37,703 nucleotides of DNA from Deltaproteobacteria bacterium (GTDB taxonomy: Bacteria > Desulfobacterota > Binatia > Binatales > Binataceae). Of this stretch, positions 5,582 to 14,902 are shown piece by piece. A model generated the notes under the pieces. It ran no database searches. It worked only from the letters and a program-made list of their open reading frames with translations, and had not been told where the DNA came from. Both the position numbers and the translations under genes were made by a program. Location: contig JAKAVC010000106.1 in assembly GCA_021817345.1 (NCBI GenBank), positions 1 through 37,703 of the forward strand, read 5' to 3'. How positions within the stretch are numbered: the first letter of the stretch is position 1; each line of letters starts with the position of its first letter.

Positions 5582-7093
5582 ATGACCCTTACACCAGGCG
5601 AGAGCGAGTTCGAGGCGCTGGCATCCCGGGGATACAACCTGATCCCGGTAAGCCGAGAGATTCCCGCGGACCTTGAGACGCCCGTGTCGGCCTTTTTGAA
5701 GGTCGCCCGTGGCGAGTACGCCTTTCTGCTCGAAAGCGTGCGCGGCGGCGAGAAGTGGGGCCGTTACACGTTCCTCGGCTCGGAGCCCGCGATGGTGATT
5801 CGGGCGCGCGGCGCTCAGACCGATATCATCCGTCCCGGACGCGGAGTCGAGTCGCGCTCGGCGCCCAATCCGTTCGAGGAACTCCGGCGCGAGGTCAAGC
5901 GCTTCAAGGCGCCCGAGGTTGCGGGACTGCCTCGATTCTTCGGCGGCGCGGTCGGATTTCTCGCCTACGATATCGTGCGATGCTTCGAGCCGAAAATCCC
6001 CGCGCGCGCCAAGGACGATCTCGGCACGCCCGATCTGTACATGATGTTCACGGACACGGTGCTCGTGTTCGACAACGTCCGCCAATCGCTCAGGATAATC
6101 GCCAACGTTGCACTTGACGAGTTCGATTCGACCCACGCCGCCTACGAAAGCGCGCGGCGCAAAATCGACGAGATGGCCGGGCGGCTCGCCGGTCCGATCG
6201 CACTTCCGCGCCTGGAGAATCCCCCCGTCTCACGCGCGGCGGACGCCGGTATCACCTCGAACCTGACGCGCGAGGCCTACATGGCGAACGTGCTGCGCGC
6301 CAAGGAGTACATCGCGGCCGGCGACATCATCCAGGTGGTTCCCTCGCAGCGCTTCGAGGCTCCGCTCGAAGTGCATCCGTTCAACCTTTACCGCAGCCTT
6401 CGCACGATCAATCCGTCGCCGTACATGTTTTACCTCCGGCTCGGCGACCATACGCTGGTCGGCGCGTCGCCCGAGGTGATGGTCCGTGTCGAAGGGCGCG
6501 ACGTCACGCTTCGCCCGATAGCGGGCACGCGCCGGCGCGGCGCGAGCGAGGAGGAGGACCTCGCGCTCGAGCGCGAGCTGCTCGCCGATCCCAAGGAGCG
6601 CGCCGAGCACGTGATGCTGGTCGATCTCGGGCGCAACGACGTTGGCCGCGTCGCGAAAATCGGTTCGGTTCACGTGAGCGAGCTGATGGTCGTCGAACGA
6701 TACTCGCACGTGATGCATATCGTCTCGAACGTGAAAGGAACGCTGCGCGACGAATGCGACGCCTTCGACGCGTTCCGCGCGACCTTTCCGCAGGGAACCG
6801 TTTCGGGCGCGCCGAAAATCCGCGCGATGGAGATAATCGACGAGCTGGAACCGGCGCGCCGGGGCGTTTACGCGGGCGCGGTTGGATATTTCAGCTACAC
6901 CGGCAACACCGACACCGCGATCGCGCTGCGCACGCTTTTGGTCAAGAACAACCGCGTCTATATCCAGGCGGGCGGCGGCGTGGTCGCCGATTCCGACCCC
7001 GCCGCCGAGTACGAGGAGTCGGTCAACAAGGCGCGCGCTATGATCCGCGCGCTCAGCGCCGGCCGCGAGTTCGAGGCGGCCGCCACGAGGTAG
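5582..7093 (+). CDS. trpE: Anthranilate synthase component I
   Basis: Converts chorismate and ammonia (from TrpG) to anthranilate, the first step of tryptophan synthesis. At 503 residues it matches the family. The N-terminal region has the LLES motif of the tryptophan feedback site (FLLESVRGGEKWGRYTFLG). The C-terminal chorismate-binding domain has GRNDVGRV, MHIVSNVKG, FPQGTVSGAPKIRAMEIID and the ending AGGGVVADSDPAAEYEES. The ATG at 5582 has GGGAG (5569-5573) 8 bases upstream. It is the first structural gene after the attenuator, and trpG follows by 6 bases. The intact LLES indicates allosteric inhibition by Trp in addition to attenuation. Confidence 0.97.
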   Translation: MTLTPGESEFEALASRGYNLIPVSREIPADLETPVSAFLKVARGEYAFLLESVRGGEKWGRYTFLGSEPAMVIRARGAQTDIIRPGRGVESRSAPNPFEELRREVKRFKAPEVAGLPRFFGGAVGFLAYDIVRCFEPKIPARAKDDLGTPDLYMMFTDTVLVFDNVRQSLRIIANVALDEFDSTHAAYESARRKIDEMAGRLAGPIALPRLENPPVSRAADAGITSNLTREAYMANVLRAKEYIAAGDIIQVVPSQRFEAPLEVHPFNLYRSLRTINPSPYMFYLRLGDHTLVGASPEVMVRVEGRDVTLRPIAGTRRRGASEEEDLALERELLADPKERAEHVMLVDLGRNDVGRVAKIGSVHVSELMVVERYSHVMHIVSNVKGTLRDECDAFDAFRATFPQGTVSGAPKIRAMEIIDELEPARRGVYAGAVGYFSYTGNTDTAIALRTLLVKNNRVYIQAGGGVVADSDPAAEYEESVNKARAMIRALSAGREFEAAATR

Positions 7094-7099
7094 GCTCCG

Positions 7100-7678
7100 A
7101 TGGGCACGATACTGATGATCGACAATTACGACTCGTTTACCTACAACCTCGTGCAGTACCTCGGCGAACTCGGGGCCGCTCTCAAGGTGGTGCGCAACGA
7201 CGCGATCGACGTGCCCGGCGTGCGCGCGCTCAAGCCCGCGGCCGTGGTGATCTCGCCCGGGCCGTGCACGCCGCGCGAAGCGGGCGTTTCGGTCGCGGTA
7301 ATCCGCGAGATGGCGGGCGAAGTGCCGATCCTCGGCGTCTGCCTCGGCCATCAGTGTATCGGCGAGGCGTTCGGCGCAAGGGTCGTGCGCGCGTGGAGGC
7401 TGATGCACGGAAAAACCTCGCCTGTGTTCCATGACGGAAAGACGCTGTTCGAGGGACTGCCCAACCCGTTCGAGGCGATGCGCTATCATTCGCTCGTGGT
7501 CGAACCCGAATCGATTCCGTCCTGTCTCGAAGTCAGCGCCCATACCGCCGAGGGCGAGGTGATGGGCCTGCGCCATCGCCAGCACTTCGTCGAGGGCGTC
7601 CAGTTCCATCCCGAGTCGATCGGCACGGGCGACGGCAAGGCCCTGCTGCGCAACTTCCTGAGGAGGGTCGGCGCGTGA
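7100..7678 (+). CDS. trpG: Anthranilate synthase component II (glutamine amidotransferase)
   Basis: A class I glutamine amidotransferase that supplies ammonia to TrpE. At 192 residues it is a stand-alone subunit, not fused to TrpD or TrpE. Motifs: [20 protein letters not shown] at the N-terminus, [11 protein letters not shown] (oxyanion region), the nucleophile elbow GVCLGHQ with Cys81, and VQFHPESI with the catalytic His and Glu. It could also serve folate synthesis as PabA, but its position inside the trp operon favours TrpG. Its TGA overlaps the GTG of trpD. Confidence 0.95.
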   Translation: MGTILMIDNYDSFTYNLVQYLGELGAALKVVRNDAIDVPGVRALKPAAVVISPGPCTPREAGVSVAVIREMAGEVPILGVCLGHQCIGEAFGARVVRAWRLMHGKTSPVFHDGKTLFEGLPNPFEAMRYHSLVVEPESIPSCLEVSAHTAEGEVMGLRHRQHFVEGVQFHPESIGTGDGKALLRNFLRRVGA

Positions 7679-8715
7679 CGGCGCTTGGCGAAGCGTTCCA
7701 TCGCGTGCTCGCCGGAGCGTCGCTTGATGCCGACGAGGCCGAGCGCGCAATCGGCGAGGCGCTCGACGGCGGCGCTCCCGAGGGCCTGGTTGCGGCGTTC
7801 CTCGTCGCGCTCAAGCTCAAGGGCGAATCGGCGGGCGAGCTGGCGGGCGGCGCGCGCGCGATGCGCGCGCGGGCGCGCGCCGTCGCTCTCAACGGCGGCA
7901 ACGTGCTCGACACCGCAGGCACCGGCGGCGACGGAGCCGGCACGTTCAACATCTCGACCGGCGCGGCGCTTATCGCGGCTGCGGCCGGGGTCGCGGTCGC
8001 GAAGCATGGAAACCGCGCGGTGAGCGGGCGGGTCGGCGCCGCCGACGTGCTCGAACGGATGGGTGTCAGGATCGAGCTCGAGCCGCGGGGGTTGCAGCGA
8101 TGCCTTGAAAGCGCCGGTGCGTGCTTCATCTTTGCCCCCGCGTACCATCCCGCGCTCGCGCGATGGGCCGCGCTCAGGCGCGCGCTCGGCACGCGCACGC
8201 TGTTCAACCTGATCGCGCCGCTCTCCAATCCAGCCTTTCCGCGCCGCCAGTTGCTGGGCGTCGCCGATCCGCGCCTGTTCCGCGCGATGGCCGAGGCGCT
8301 TGCGGCGCTCGGCGTCGACCATGCGATGGTGGTGCACGGGCTCGACGGGCTCGACGAAATATCGCTCGGCGATTCGACCCGCGTCGTGGAAATCGAACGC
8401 GGAGATATTCGCGAATACGAAATCGAGCCCGGGGATTTCGGTATCGCGCGGAAGCGACCGCAGGAGCTGTTCGCCGCCGATGCCGCGCAGGCGACCGCGA
8501 TGCTCCGGGCGGCGCTTGCGGGCGGGCAGGGGCCGGCGCAAGATGTGCTCGCGCTCAACGGCGGCGCGGCGATCTACGCCGGCGGCAGGGCCTCTTCACT
8601 TGCCGGGGGAGTGCGGATGGCGCGCGAGATAATCGCCGCGGGCCGCGCGCTCGAAGTCGTGGAGCGGATGCGGCGCGCAAGTCATGAGCCGTCGCCGGAC
8701 GGAGCCGCGGAATGA
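7675..8715 (+). CDS. trpD: Anthranilate phosphoribosyltransferase
   Basis: Transfers the phosphoribosyl group of PRPP to anthranilate. At 346 residues it matches family length. It has the glycine-rich PRPP site [17 protein letters not shown], the anthranilate-site [19 protein letters not shown], and [25 protein letters not shown]. It starts with GTG at 7675, overlapping the trpG stop as GTGA, with AGGAGGG (7661-7667) 7 bases upstream. This implies translational coupling. Many homologues read VSS where this has VSG in the anthranilate loop, a conservative difference. Confidence 0.95.
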   Translation: MTALGEAFHRVLAGASLDADEAERAIGEALDGGAPEGLVAAFLVALKLKGESAGELAGGARAMRARARAVALNGGNVLDTAGTGGDGAGTFNISTGAALIAAAAGVAVAKHGNRAVSGRVGAADVLERMGVRIELEPRGLQRCLESAGACFIFAPAYHPALARWAALRRALGTRTLFNLIAPLSNPAFPRRQLLGVADPRLFRAMAEALAALGVDHAMVVHGLDGLDEISLGDSTRVVEIERGDIREYEIEPGDFGIARKRPQELFAADAAQATAMLRAALAGGQGPAQDVLALNGGAAIYAGGRASSLAGGVRMAREIIAAGRALEVVERMRRASHEPSPDGAAE

Positions 8716-9509
8716 GCTCGATCCTTGACAAAATTTTCGAAGCCAAGCGTGCGGAACTGTCCGAGACCCGGAGCGCGACTCCGGACGACGCGGTTATCCG
8801 CGCCGCTTCCAGGATGCCGGCGCCGCGAGACTTCGTCGCGGCGCTTCGCGCGCGCCGTCCCGCGATAATCGCCGAGGTAAAGCGCGCCTCTCCGAGCAAG
8901 GGCGATATCCTGCCCAATCTCGATCCGGCCTTTATCGCGCGCGAATACCAGCGATCCGGCGCGGCTGCCGTCTCGGTTCTTACCGATCGCCATTTCAAAG
9001 GGTCGCTCGACGACCTTCGCGCGGTGCGTGCGGCGGTCGAGTCGCCCGTGCTGCGCAAGGATTTCATGTTCGACCCCTACCAGGTGTACGAGGCGCGGGC
9101 GGCGGGCGCCGACTGTATCCTGCTGATCGTCGCGATGCTCGACGACCGCACGCTCGGCCTGCTCCATCGCCTTGCGCATGAACTCGGGATGGCGGCGCTC
9201 GTCGAGGTCCACAACGAAAACGAATTCTCACGCGCCGAACGGATGGGAGCCCGGCTTATCGGAATCAACAACCGCGACCTCCACACCTTCGTTACCGATA
9301 TCGCGGTGACGGAGCGGCTGCTGCGCGACTATCGCGCCGACGCCCTGGTGGTTGCGGAGAGCGGAATCGATTCGCCCGAACATATCAGGAGACTCGATCG
9401 CGCCGGCGCCGGCGCGTTCCTCGTCGGCGAGAGCCTGCTCCGCGGCGGAAATCCCGCCGGACGGCTCGGCGAACTGCTCGGCGCGCTCGGCGAGGCGGCT
9501 TCGCGATGA
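8712..9509 (+). CDS. trpC: Indole-3-glycerol-phosphate synthase
   Basis: Closes the ring of carboxyphenylamino-deoxyribulose phosphate to indole-3-glycerol phosphate. The 265-residue TIM barrel has PAIIAEVKRASPSKGDI (catalytic Glu and Lys), VLRKDFMFDPYQVYEARAAG (catalytic Lys), EVHNENEF, GINNRDLHTF and VVAESGI. It is not fused to TrpF. The ATG overlaps the trpD stop (ATGA, 8712-8715), with GGAG (8701-8704) 7 bases upstream, and its own stop overlaps the trpF start. Confidence 0.95.
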   Translation: MSSILDKIFEAKRAELSETRSATPDDAVIRAASRMPAPRDFVAALRARRPAIIAEVKRASPSKGDILPNLDPAFIAREYQRSGAAAVSVLTDRHFKGSLDDLRAVRAAVESPVLRKDFMFDPYQVYEARAAGADCILLIVAMLDDRTLGLLHRLAHELGMAALVEVHNENEFSRAERMGARLIGINNRDLHTFVTDIAVTERLLRDYRADALVVAESGIDSPEHIRRLDRAGAGAFLVGESLLRGGNPAGRLGELLGALGEAASR

Positions 9510-10117
9510 CGGTGCGGGTGAAAATCTGCGGCGTCACGCTGCCTGAGGATGCGGAAGCGGCCGCCTCGATGGGCGCGGACATGATCGGGCTCAACTTCTA
9601 TCCGAAGAGCCCGCGCTTTCTTGAGCTTTCGCGTGCGCGCGAGGTGCGGGCGGCGGCCGGAAGCCGCGTCGCCGTGGTCGGCGTGTTCGTCAACGCGCCG
9701 CGCGAAACGATCGCGGACTATCTCGGCGAGCTTCGCCTCGACATGATTCAATTTCACGGCGACGAGCCCGAGGAATTGCTCGAAGGATGGCCCGTTCCGG
9801 TGGTGCGCGCGCTCAGGTTGCGCCCCGGTGAGAGGTTCGACGCGTCGGCGTCGGCGCGCGCCAGTTATCTGCTCGTCGATACGTTCCATCCCGCGCTTTA
9901 CGGCGGTACCGGACGGGCGCGCTCGTTCTCCGAGCTTGCCGGCGCGAACCTGAGCCGCGTCATCATCTCGGGCGGGCTGACGCCCGACAACGTCGCCGAG
10001 GCCGCCGCCCTTCGTCCATACGCGGTCGATGCCGCCAGCGGCGTTGAATCGGCGCCCGGTGTCAAGGACCATCAGAAACTCAGGAGATTTATCGAGAATG
10101 CCAAGTCTTCCCGATAG
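9506..10117 (+). CDS. trpF: Phosphoribosylanthranilate isomerase
   Basis: Carries out the Amadori rearrangement of phosphoribosylanthranilate. The 203-residue TIM barrel has VKICGVT (catalytic Cys), [28 protein letters not shown] (catalytic Asp), [10 protein letters not shown] and [14 protein letters not shown]. The ATG at 9506 overlaps the trpC stop (ATGA). Its last 20 bases overlap the start of trpB, which has its own SD within trpF. Confidence 0.95.
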   Translation: MTVRVKICGVTLPEDAEAAASMGADMIGLNFYPKSPRFLELSRAREVRAAAGSRVAVVGVFVNAPRETIADYLGELRLDMIQFHGDEPEELLEGWPVPVVRALRLRPGERFDASASARASYLLVDTFHPALYGGTGRARSFSELAGANLSRVIISGGLTPDNVAEAAALRPYAVDAASGVESAPGVKDHQKLRRFIENAKSSR

Positions 10118-11291
10118 CCACGGACATTTCGCCGAACACGGCGGGCGTTACGTTGCCGAGACGCTGATGCCGGCGCTGTTCGAACTGGAGAAGGCCTACA
10201 AGGAGGCGCGTCGCGACCCGGCTTTCCGGCGCGAACTGGAAAATTACTCGCGCGAGTACGTCGGCCGGCCGACCCCGCTTCACTTCGCGGCCCATCTTAC
10301 CGAACGCCTCGGCGGCGCGAAGATTTATCTCAAGCGCGAAGACCTTTGCCATACCGGCGCGCACAAGGTGAACAACACGCTCGGGCAGGCTCTGCTCGCG
10401 GTCAGGATGGGCAAGACGCGCATCACGGCCGAGACCGGCGCGGGACAACACGGCGTCGCGACCGCGACCATGGCCGCGTTCTTCAGGCGCGAGTGCGAGG
10501 TCTTCATGGGAAGCCTCGACGTCGAGCGCCAGTCGCTCAACGTCTTCCGAATGAAGCTGCTCGGCGCGAAAGTAACCGCGGTCGATTCCGGAAGCCGAAG
10601 CCTGAAAGACGCGCTCAACGAGGCGCTGCGCGACTGGATCGCGACCGTTCGCGATACCTATTACCTGATCGGCACGGCGGCCGGACCGCATCCGTACCCG
10701 ATGATCGTGCGGGATTTTCAGGCCGTGATCGGACGCGAGGCGCGCCGCCAGATTCTGAAGAAGGAGGGCCGGTTGCCCGACATGCTTGTCGCGTGCGTCA
10801 ACGGCGGTTCCAACGCGATCGGTCTGTTCTATCCGTTCATCAAGGATACAAGCGTAAAGATGGTCGGCGTCGAGGCCGCGGGGCTCGGGCTCAACACCGG
10901 ATCGCACGCGGCGACGCTCAACGCCGGCACGGTCGGCGTGCTGCACGGCAACAAGACCTACCTGCTCCAGGATGAACTCGGGCAGATTCGCGAGACCCAT
11001 TCGATCGCGGCGGGTCTCGATTATCCCGGCGTCGGTCCCGAGCACGCGTGGCTCAAGGATACCGGGCGCGCCACGTATACGGCGGTCACGGACGCGGAGG
11101 CGCTCGAGGCGCTCAAGATGCTCTCCGAGACCGAGGGGATAATCCCGGCGCTCGAGAGCTCACACGCGGTCGCTGAGGCGATAAAGCTCGCGCCCACGAT
11201 GGACAAGGACCGGGTGATGATCGTCAATCTTTCCGGGCGCGGCGACAAGGACATGCAGACCGTCGCGCGTGCGTTCGGCGTGACGCTGTAG
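10098..11291 (+). CDS. trpB: Tryptophan synthase beta subunit
   Basis: PLP-dependent enzyme that joins indole (channelled from TrpA) and serine to form tryptophan. The start at 10098 gives 397 residues, the normal length, and AGGAG (10082-10086) lies 11 bases upstream. The open frame reaches 10029, but those residues belong to trpF. PLP binds Lys90 in [10 protein letters not shown]. The substrate loop [10 protein letters not shown], the phosphate-binding GGSNAIG and the C-terminal LSGRGDKDM are all present. It is the TrpB1 type, which pairs with the trpA that follows. Confidence 0.97.
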   Translation: MPSLPDSHGHFAEHGGRYVAETLMPALFELEKAYKEARRDPAFRRELENYSREYVGRPTPLHFAAHLTERLGGAKIYLKREDLCHTGAHKVNNTLGQALLAVRMGKTRITAETGAGQHGVATATMAAFFRRECEVFMGSLDVERQSLNVFRMKLLGAKVTAVDSGSRSLKDALNEALRDWIATVRDTYYLIGTAAGPHPYPMIVRDFQAVIGREARRQILKKEGRLPDMLVACVNGGSNAIGLFYPFIKDTSVKMVGVEAAGLGLNTGSHAATLNAGTVGVLHGNKTYLLQDELGQIRETHSIAAGLDYPGVGPEHAWLKDTGRATYTAVTDAEALEALKMLSETEGIIPALESSHAVAEAIKLAPTMDKDRVMIVNLSGRGDKDMQTVARAFGVTL

Positions 11292-11306
11292 GACGGAAAA
11301 TCCGAA

Positions 11307-12146
11307 ATGGCGAATTCAGGCAGGATAAGCGCGAAATTCCGGGAACTGAGAGCGCGCGACGAAGCCGCGCTGATACCGTATATCGTCGCGGGCGACCCGG
11401 ATCTCGAAACGACGGCTCGGCTCGTGCTCGAACTGGAGGCGCGCGGCGCCGACCTGATCGAACTCGGCGTTCCGTTTTCCGATCCGATGGCCGACGGCCC
11501 CGCGAATCAGCGCGCGGCCGCGCGCGGGCTTTCCTCGGGCGCGTCGCTCGCGGCGATTCTCTCGATGGTGAAGGAACTCAGGGCGCGCACCGAAATTCCA
11601 ATCGTGCTGTTCGGATATTACAACCCGATTTTCCATTACGGATGCGAGCGGTTTTCGGCGGACGCGGCGCGGGCCGGCGTAGACGCGCTTCTGGTGGTCG
11701 ATCTTCCGCCCGAGGAAGCCGCCGAATTGCAGAAACCGGCGTGCAGGAACGGCCTCGACTTCATCTACCTGCTTGCGCCGACCACGCCGCTCGCCCGCGC
11801 GGAAAGGATCGCGCGCTCCGCGAGCGGCTTTCTGTACTATGTCTCGGTGACCGGCGTGACCGGCGCGCGCGCCGAGCTTGCCACGGACCTCGAAGAGCAT
11901 GTGCGCGGGATCAAGGGCGTGACGGAGCTTCCGGTCGGCGTGGGCTTCGGAATCTCGAATCCCGCGCAGGCGGCGCGGGTGGCGGCGTTTGCCGACGCAG
12001 TGATTGTCGGAAGCGCGCTCTCGCTGGCAATCGAGGCCAATGTACACTCTCCCAATCTGGTCGAGACGCTCGGAGCGATGGTTGGTGCGATGAAGGATGC
12101 GATGAGAACGGCTCGGCGCGGCAGCGAGACCAGCGCCGCCAGGTGA
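11307..12146 (+). CDS. trpA: Tryptophan synthase alpha subunit
   Basis: Cleaves indole-3-glycerol phosphate to indole and glyceraldehyde-3-phosphate. The 279-residue TIM barrel has the catalytic Glu and Asp in LIELGVPFSDPMADGP, VLFGYYNPIFHYG, the flexible-loop region YYVSVTGVTGAR, and the phosphate-binding GVGFGIS and IVGSAL. It follows trpB by 15 bases and precedes accD by 5, so it is inside the same operon. Confidence 0.96.
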   Translation: MANSGRISAKFRELRARDEAALIPYIVAGDPDLETTARLVLELEARGADLIELGVPFSDPMADGPANQRAAARGLSSGASLAAILSMVKELRARTEIPIVLFGYYNPIFHYGCERFSADAARAGVDALLVVDLPPEEAAELQKPACRNGLDFIYLLAPTTPLARAERIARSASGFLYYVSVTGVTGARAELATDLEEHVRGIKGVTELPVGVGFGISNPAQAARVAAFADAVIVGSALSLAIEANVHSPNLVETLGAMVGAMKDAMRTARRGSETSAAR

Positions 12147-12151
12147 TCCGG

Positions 12152-13000
12152 ATGGCTGAGCGAGCAACAAAGGAACAGACAGGACAGGCTCCCGCCGAGG
12201 ATATCTGGGTAAAATGTCCCGGATGCAGGGAGATCGCGTTCCGCAAGGAAGTGGAGCGCAATCTGAACGTATGCGGTAAATGCGGACATCATTTTCGCGT
12301 GACCGTCGCGCAACGCCTCGCGATAACCGTTGACCGGGGCTCGTGGCGCGAGATGTTCGCCGAACTCGCCATCGGCGATCCGCTCGGATTCGTCGACAGC
12401 AGGCCGTATCCAATCCGGCTTGAGCAGGCGCGCAAGCAGAGCGGACGCAATGACGCGGCGGTCACCGGCCTCGCGGCTATCGGCGAGCGCCCGGTCGCGC
12501 TCGGGTTGATGGATTTCGAATTTATGGGCGGCAGCATGGGCGTGGTCGTGGGTGAGAAGCTCGCGCGGCTTTTCGAGCACGCGCTCAAGCGGCGGCTTCC
12601 CGTGGTCGTGTTCAGCGCGTCGGGCGGCGCGCGCATGCAGGAGGGCGCGCTTTCGCTGATGCAGATGGCGAAAGTATCGTCGGCGATTGCGCGGCTTCGC
12701 GACGCGCGCCTGCCGTATATCTCGGTGCTGTGCGATCCGACGACGGGCGGCGTTGCGGCGTCTTTTGCGATGCTTGGTGACCTGAATATCGCGGAACCCG
12801 GAGCGCTGATCGGTTTCGCTGGACGGCGGGTTATCGAGCAGACCACCAACCAGCAGCTTCCCGAAGGTTTTCAGCGCGCGGAATTCCTGCTGGCGCATGG
12901 GATGCTCGACGCGATCGTCCCGCGCCCCCAGATGCGCGACACGCTGGCGCGCCTGCTCGCGGATCTGATAGCGCGCCGGCCGCGGGCCTTGCGGCGATGA
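12152..13000 (+). CDS. accD: Acetyl-CoA carboxylase carboxyltransferase subunit beta
   Basis: Beta subunit of the carboxyltransferase that makes malonyl-CoA for fatty acid synthesis. The start at the ATG at 12152 gives 282 residues; the frame is open back to 11642, but that part is antisense-like noise inside trpA. It has the N-terminal zinc ribbon (CPGC and CGKC separated by 15 residues), then the crotonase-like carboxylase domain with VVVFSASGGARMQEGALSL and DPTTGGVAASFAMLGD. It lies directly after trpA, a gene order seen in many proteobacteria, where folC often follows. No folC is present here: the operon ends in a hairpin. Confidence 0.96.
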   Translation: MAERATKEQTGQAPAEDIWVKCPGCREIAFRKEVERNLNVCGKCGHHFRVTVAQRLAITVDRGSWREMFAELAIGDPLGFVDSRPYPIRLEQARKQSGRNDAAVTGLAAIGERPVALGLMDFEFMGGSMGVVVGEKLARLFEHALKRRLPVVVFSASGGARMQEGALSLMQMAKVSSAIARLRDARLPYISVLCDPTTGGVAASFAMLGDLNIAEPGALIGFAGRRVIEQTTNQQLPEGFQRAEFLLAHGMLDAIVPRPQMRDTLARLLADLIARRPRALRR

Positions 13001-13050
13001 AGGCCGCGCGCGGCGCGTTCCTGTTCAGAGATGACGGACAGCAGATGCAA

Positions 13051-13083
13051 TTGGGGCCGGCGGCTTTCGCCCGCCGGCCCCAA
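13051..13083. terminator. Strong hairpin after accD
   Basis: A perfect 13-bp inverted repeat, TTGGGGCCGGCGG (13051-13063) and CCGCCGGCCCCAA (13071-13083), encloses the 7-base loop CTTTCGC. It lies 50 bases after accD and 21 bases before the stop of the convergent broken gene. There is no long T-run on the plus strand. It probably ends or stabilises transcripts from one or both sides. Confidence 0.6.
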
Positions 13084-13104
13084 AACGCTCCATGTGGAAG
13101 TCGC

Positions 13105-13569
13105 TTATCTCGCGACGAAGAGGAAGAAGGAAGCGTCAGCCGGATTGCCGCTGGAGTCGAAGCACGCCACATATATCGCATTGGCATCTCCGTCCCGGTC
13201 CGCAGTGGTGCAATACGCCTGCTCCTGGCCGATAGTGAGCGTATCGGGCTGCACCCAACGGCTCCAACCCTTGACCGCCGGATGTTCAGGCACGGCCTCT
13301 TGAACCCGACCTGATATTCCCCTGTGGCGATGTGGACGGTATCGGCGGCATTGCAATGCTTGCAGCTAAGCACGCTACCGTCGGTGTTAATGTCTGCCGT
13401 GCATTTTCACACTTCCGTTTGTGAACTTCGGACCCTTCGAAGCCGACGGAACCGTCGCAACGCCGTTGTCAGTGCTTGCACTCTGGGCAAACGCCGCTGG
13501 CGCCAACACTGCGGCAAGCAGCACGCCCGCTACTCCCACCATCAGGCCACTCACAAACCGTTTCATCAT
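13105..13569 (-). pseudogene. Secreted hypothetical protein broken by two compensating frameshifts
   Basis: Three frames must be joined to read one protein. Frame A starts at ATG 13569 with a signal peptide (KRFVSGLMVGVAGVLLAAVL, then APAAFA) and continues to KFTNGSVK, then stops at 13387-13389. Removing one A from the AAAA run near 13402 restores a sensible frame B (CTADINTDGSVLSCKHC, then GEYQVGFKRPCLNI). A second shift, a missing base around 13290, restores frame C (VKGWSRWVQPDTL to FFLFVAR, stop at 13105). The two shifts cancel and the span is 155 codons. I do not recognise the family; the mature part is Cys-containing and probably exported. The promoter and SD are intact. Indel errors at homopolymers cannot be excluded. 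Confidence 0.65.
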
Positions 13570-13927
13570 ACCCTTGCGCGCTCCTGTATCTCCGCTTTGG
13601 AACGGAAAAAGTGTTGCTTTTTTATACAGTGCGCTTCTGACCAGAGCAAACAATTACACGCCTTTGAATTCTTATGTCATCCAATAATCGTGATTTTCGC
13701 TCTTGATTTGCCCAGATGAGCTAGGCTGCGGCCGCGCCACCCGCAAGGCATCGCTGCGGCGGAAATCCAATGGCCGCGCTTGTACAGCTCATTGGCGATT
13801 TGGACCTGACCCCGGGCTGCTTGTTTCGAGCGCTAGTGCCTACTCGGTTTCTGGCGCACGCGGGCCTTGGGCATCGACTTGCGCGGGAGACCTCCCGCAG
13901 TGCCCCTTCGCCGTCTTTCCCGTAGAG
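13570..13927. other. Gene-free stretch with one promoter
   Basis: 358 bases between the broken secreted-protein gene and the 87-aa hypothetical. The left third is AT-rich and holds the promoter at 13621-13649. The remainder is GC-rich, and open frames there are short and Arg-rich. I see no RNA gene or repeat. Confidence 0.5.
13621..13649 (-). promoter_or_regulatory. Promoter of the broken secreted-protein gene
   Basis: On the minus strand TTGCTC (13649-13644), a 17-base spacer and TATAAA (13626-13621) form a good sigma-70 promoter (4/6 and 5/6 matches). The predicted start, near 13614, leaves about 45 bases before the ATG at 13569, with AGGAG and AAGGG in that leader. Confidence 0.7.
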
Positions 13928-14191
13928 CTAGTCTCTTTTTCGGGTGGTTTCCGCGGCGACCTGTTCGCGCAACTTTTTCATCGTGCGTTCGAGCACCTTG
14001 AGATAGCGCTGTTTGGTCCAGGTCTCCTTGGTCCGCATCTTGAGCCATCCGAGTTTGACCGCGTCGGGCTTGTTGCCCATCTCTCCGGTTGAGACTTCGA
14101 TGACGGCCTTCTCTTCGGGACTAAGCGTTGCAAGAACCTCGCGCTTGAGGCTTTGCAGAAATCCGGCTTTAAGGTCGATATCGAACTTCAT
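13928..14191 (-). CDS. Hypothetical protein, 87 aa
   Basis: I do not recognise a family. The frame begins GTG-ATG at 14194/14191; the ATG at 14191 is chosen. The protein is charged and helical: KFDIDLKAGFLQSLKREVL, LSPEEKAVIEVSTGEMGNKP, then WLKMRTKETWTKQRYLKVLE and a Lys/Arg-rich end. No membrane segment or signal peptide is visible. Amino acid composition is balanced, unlike the Arg-rich shadow frames around it, so it is probably real. It lies alone in a poorly coding island. Confidence 0.6.
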   Translation of the reverse strand: MKFDIDLKAGFLQSLKREVLATLSPEEKAVIEVSTGEMGNKPDAVKLGWLKMRTKETWTKQRYLKVLERTMKKLREQVAAETTRKRD

Positions 14192-14460
14192 CACGAATGT
14201 CCGTAGTGCGGAGCGTAGATCAGACCCCGCGATGGCTCAAGGCCGTCTGGAAAAACCAGTCGCGCGGCCGGCCGTGATTCCGCCAATCCGAATAAAAATC
14301 TAGAGGCCTGCGTGCGGCCGCCGCACACGATCCCTCACTTAGGCCTGGATTTGCGGAAGGAAACGCCGGAAATCAATTCGATAACGAGCGCAAGCCGTTT
14401 CACACAGCCCAGGCCTCGCGCGACCGGATGAAAACTGTTTCGTGCTTCGGAGCCCGGCGC

Positions 14461-14898
14461 TCAGAACGTATCGTCGTCGACGGCCTGGCGTATCGAATTG
14501 AGGATGAACAGGAACTGGCGCGGCGAGGACACCCGTCCGAGCAGGTTCACCTGCTTGAGCACGCGCACTTCACGGGGTGTGACCTTGTAGCGCGCCAGCA
14601 GCGCGCGGTCGCCGAGGAACCTGCGCCATGCGTTGTCCGGCCGCGACGTGGGCGCAACCTGACGGTTACCTAAGAGCGCCCGCGCCTCGGGATGGGCCAG
14701 CAGGAACAGGGGCTCCTTTTCCAGGCTGAGCACGTTCGCAAGACGCCCGAGCAGCGACAGCGAGGGTCGCCGACGCCCGTTCTCCAGGTAAGCGACGTGG
14801 CTCGCCTTGACTCCGAGCTTGGCGGCTAGCTCGCGCTGGGTTAACCCCATCGCCTCACGCCGCGCCTTCAAGACCTCACCCAGGGTTTTTTTCTTCAT
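14461..14898 (-). CDS. XRE-family HTH transcriptional regulator
   Basis: The start at ATG 14898 gives 145 residues. Residues about 5-60 form a Cro/C1-type helix-turn-helix: LGEVLKARREAMGLTQRELA, then KLGVKASHVAYLENGRRRPS and LSLLGRLANVL. The C-terminal half (RFLGDRALLARYKVTPREV) has no recognised motif. The open frame extends to 15000, but those residues overlap the upstream gene in another frame. The start lies 4 bases after the stop of the degenerate ImmA/IrrE-like gene, so they were one operon. Such XRE plus metallopeptidase pairs usually control stress, mobile-element or toxin genes. Confidence 0.82.
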   Translation of the reverse strand: MKKKTLGEVLKARREAMGLTQRELAAKLGVKASHVAYLENGRRRPSLSLLGRLANVLSLEKEPLFLLAHPEARALLGNRQVAPTSRPDNAWRRFLGDRALLARYKVTPREVRVLKQVNLLGRVSSPRQFLFILNSIRQAVDDDTF

Positions 14899-14902
14899 GT
14901 TC

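Noticed and set aside
2803-5637. A 944-codon minus-strand open frame across argS, the SPOR gene and the trp leader
   Set aside because: It is Arg/Gly-rich, lacks any family motif and is fully opposite argS and the SPOR gene. High GC produces such antisense frames.
6230-7750. A 506-codon minus-strand frame opposite trpE and trpG
   Set aside because: It is His/Arg-rich and motif-free; trpE and trpG are certain.
13380-13410. Programmed frameshifting at the AAAA run of the broken secreted-protein gene
   Set aside because: A second, distant shift is also needed, and there is no recognisable slippery heptamer or downstream pseudoknot.
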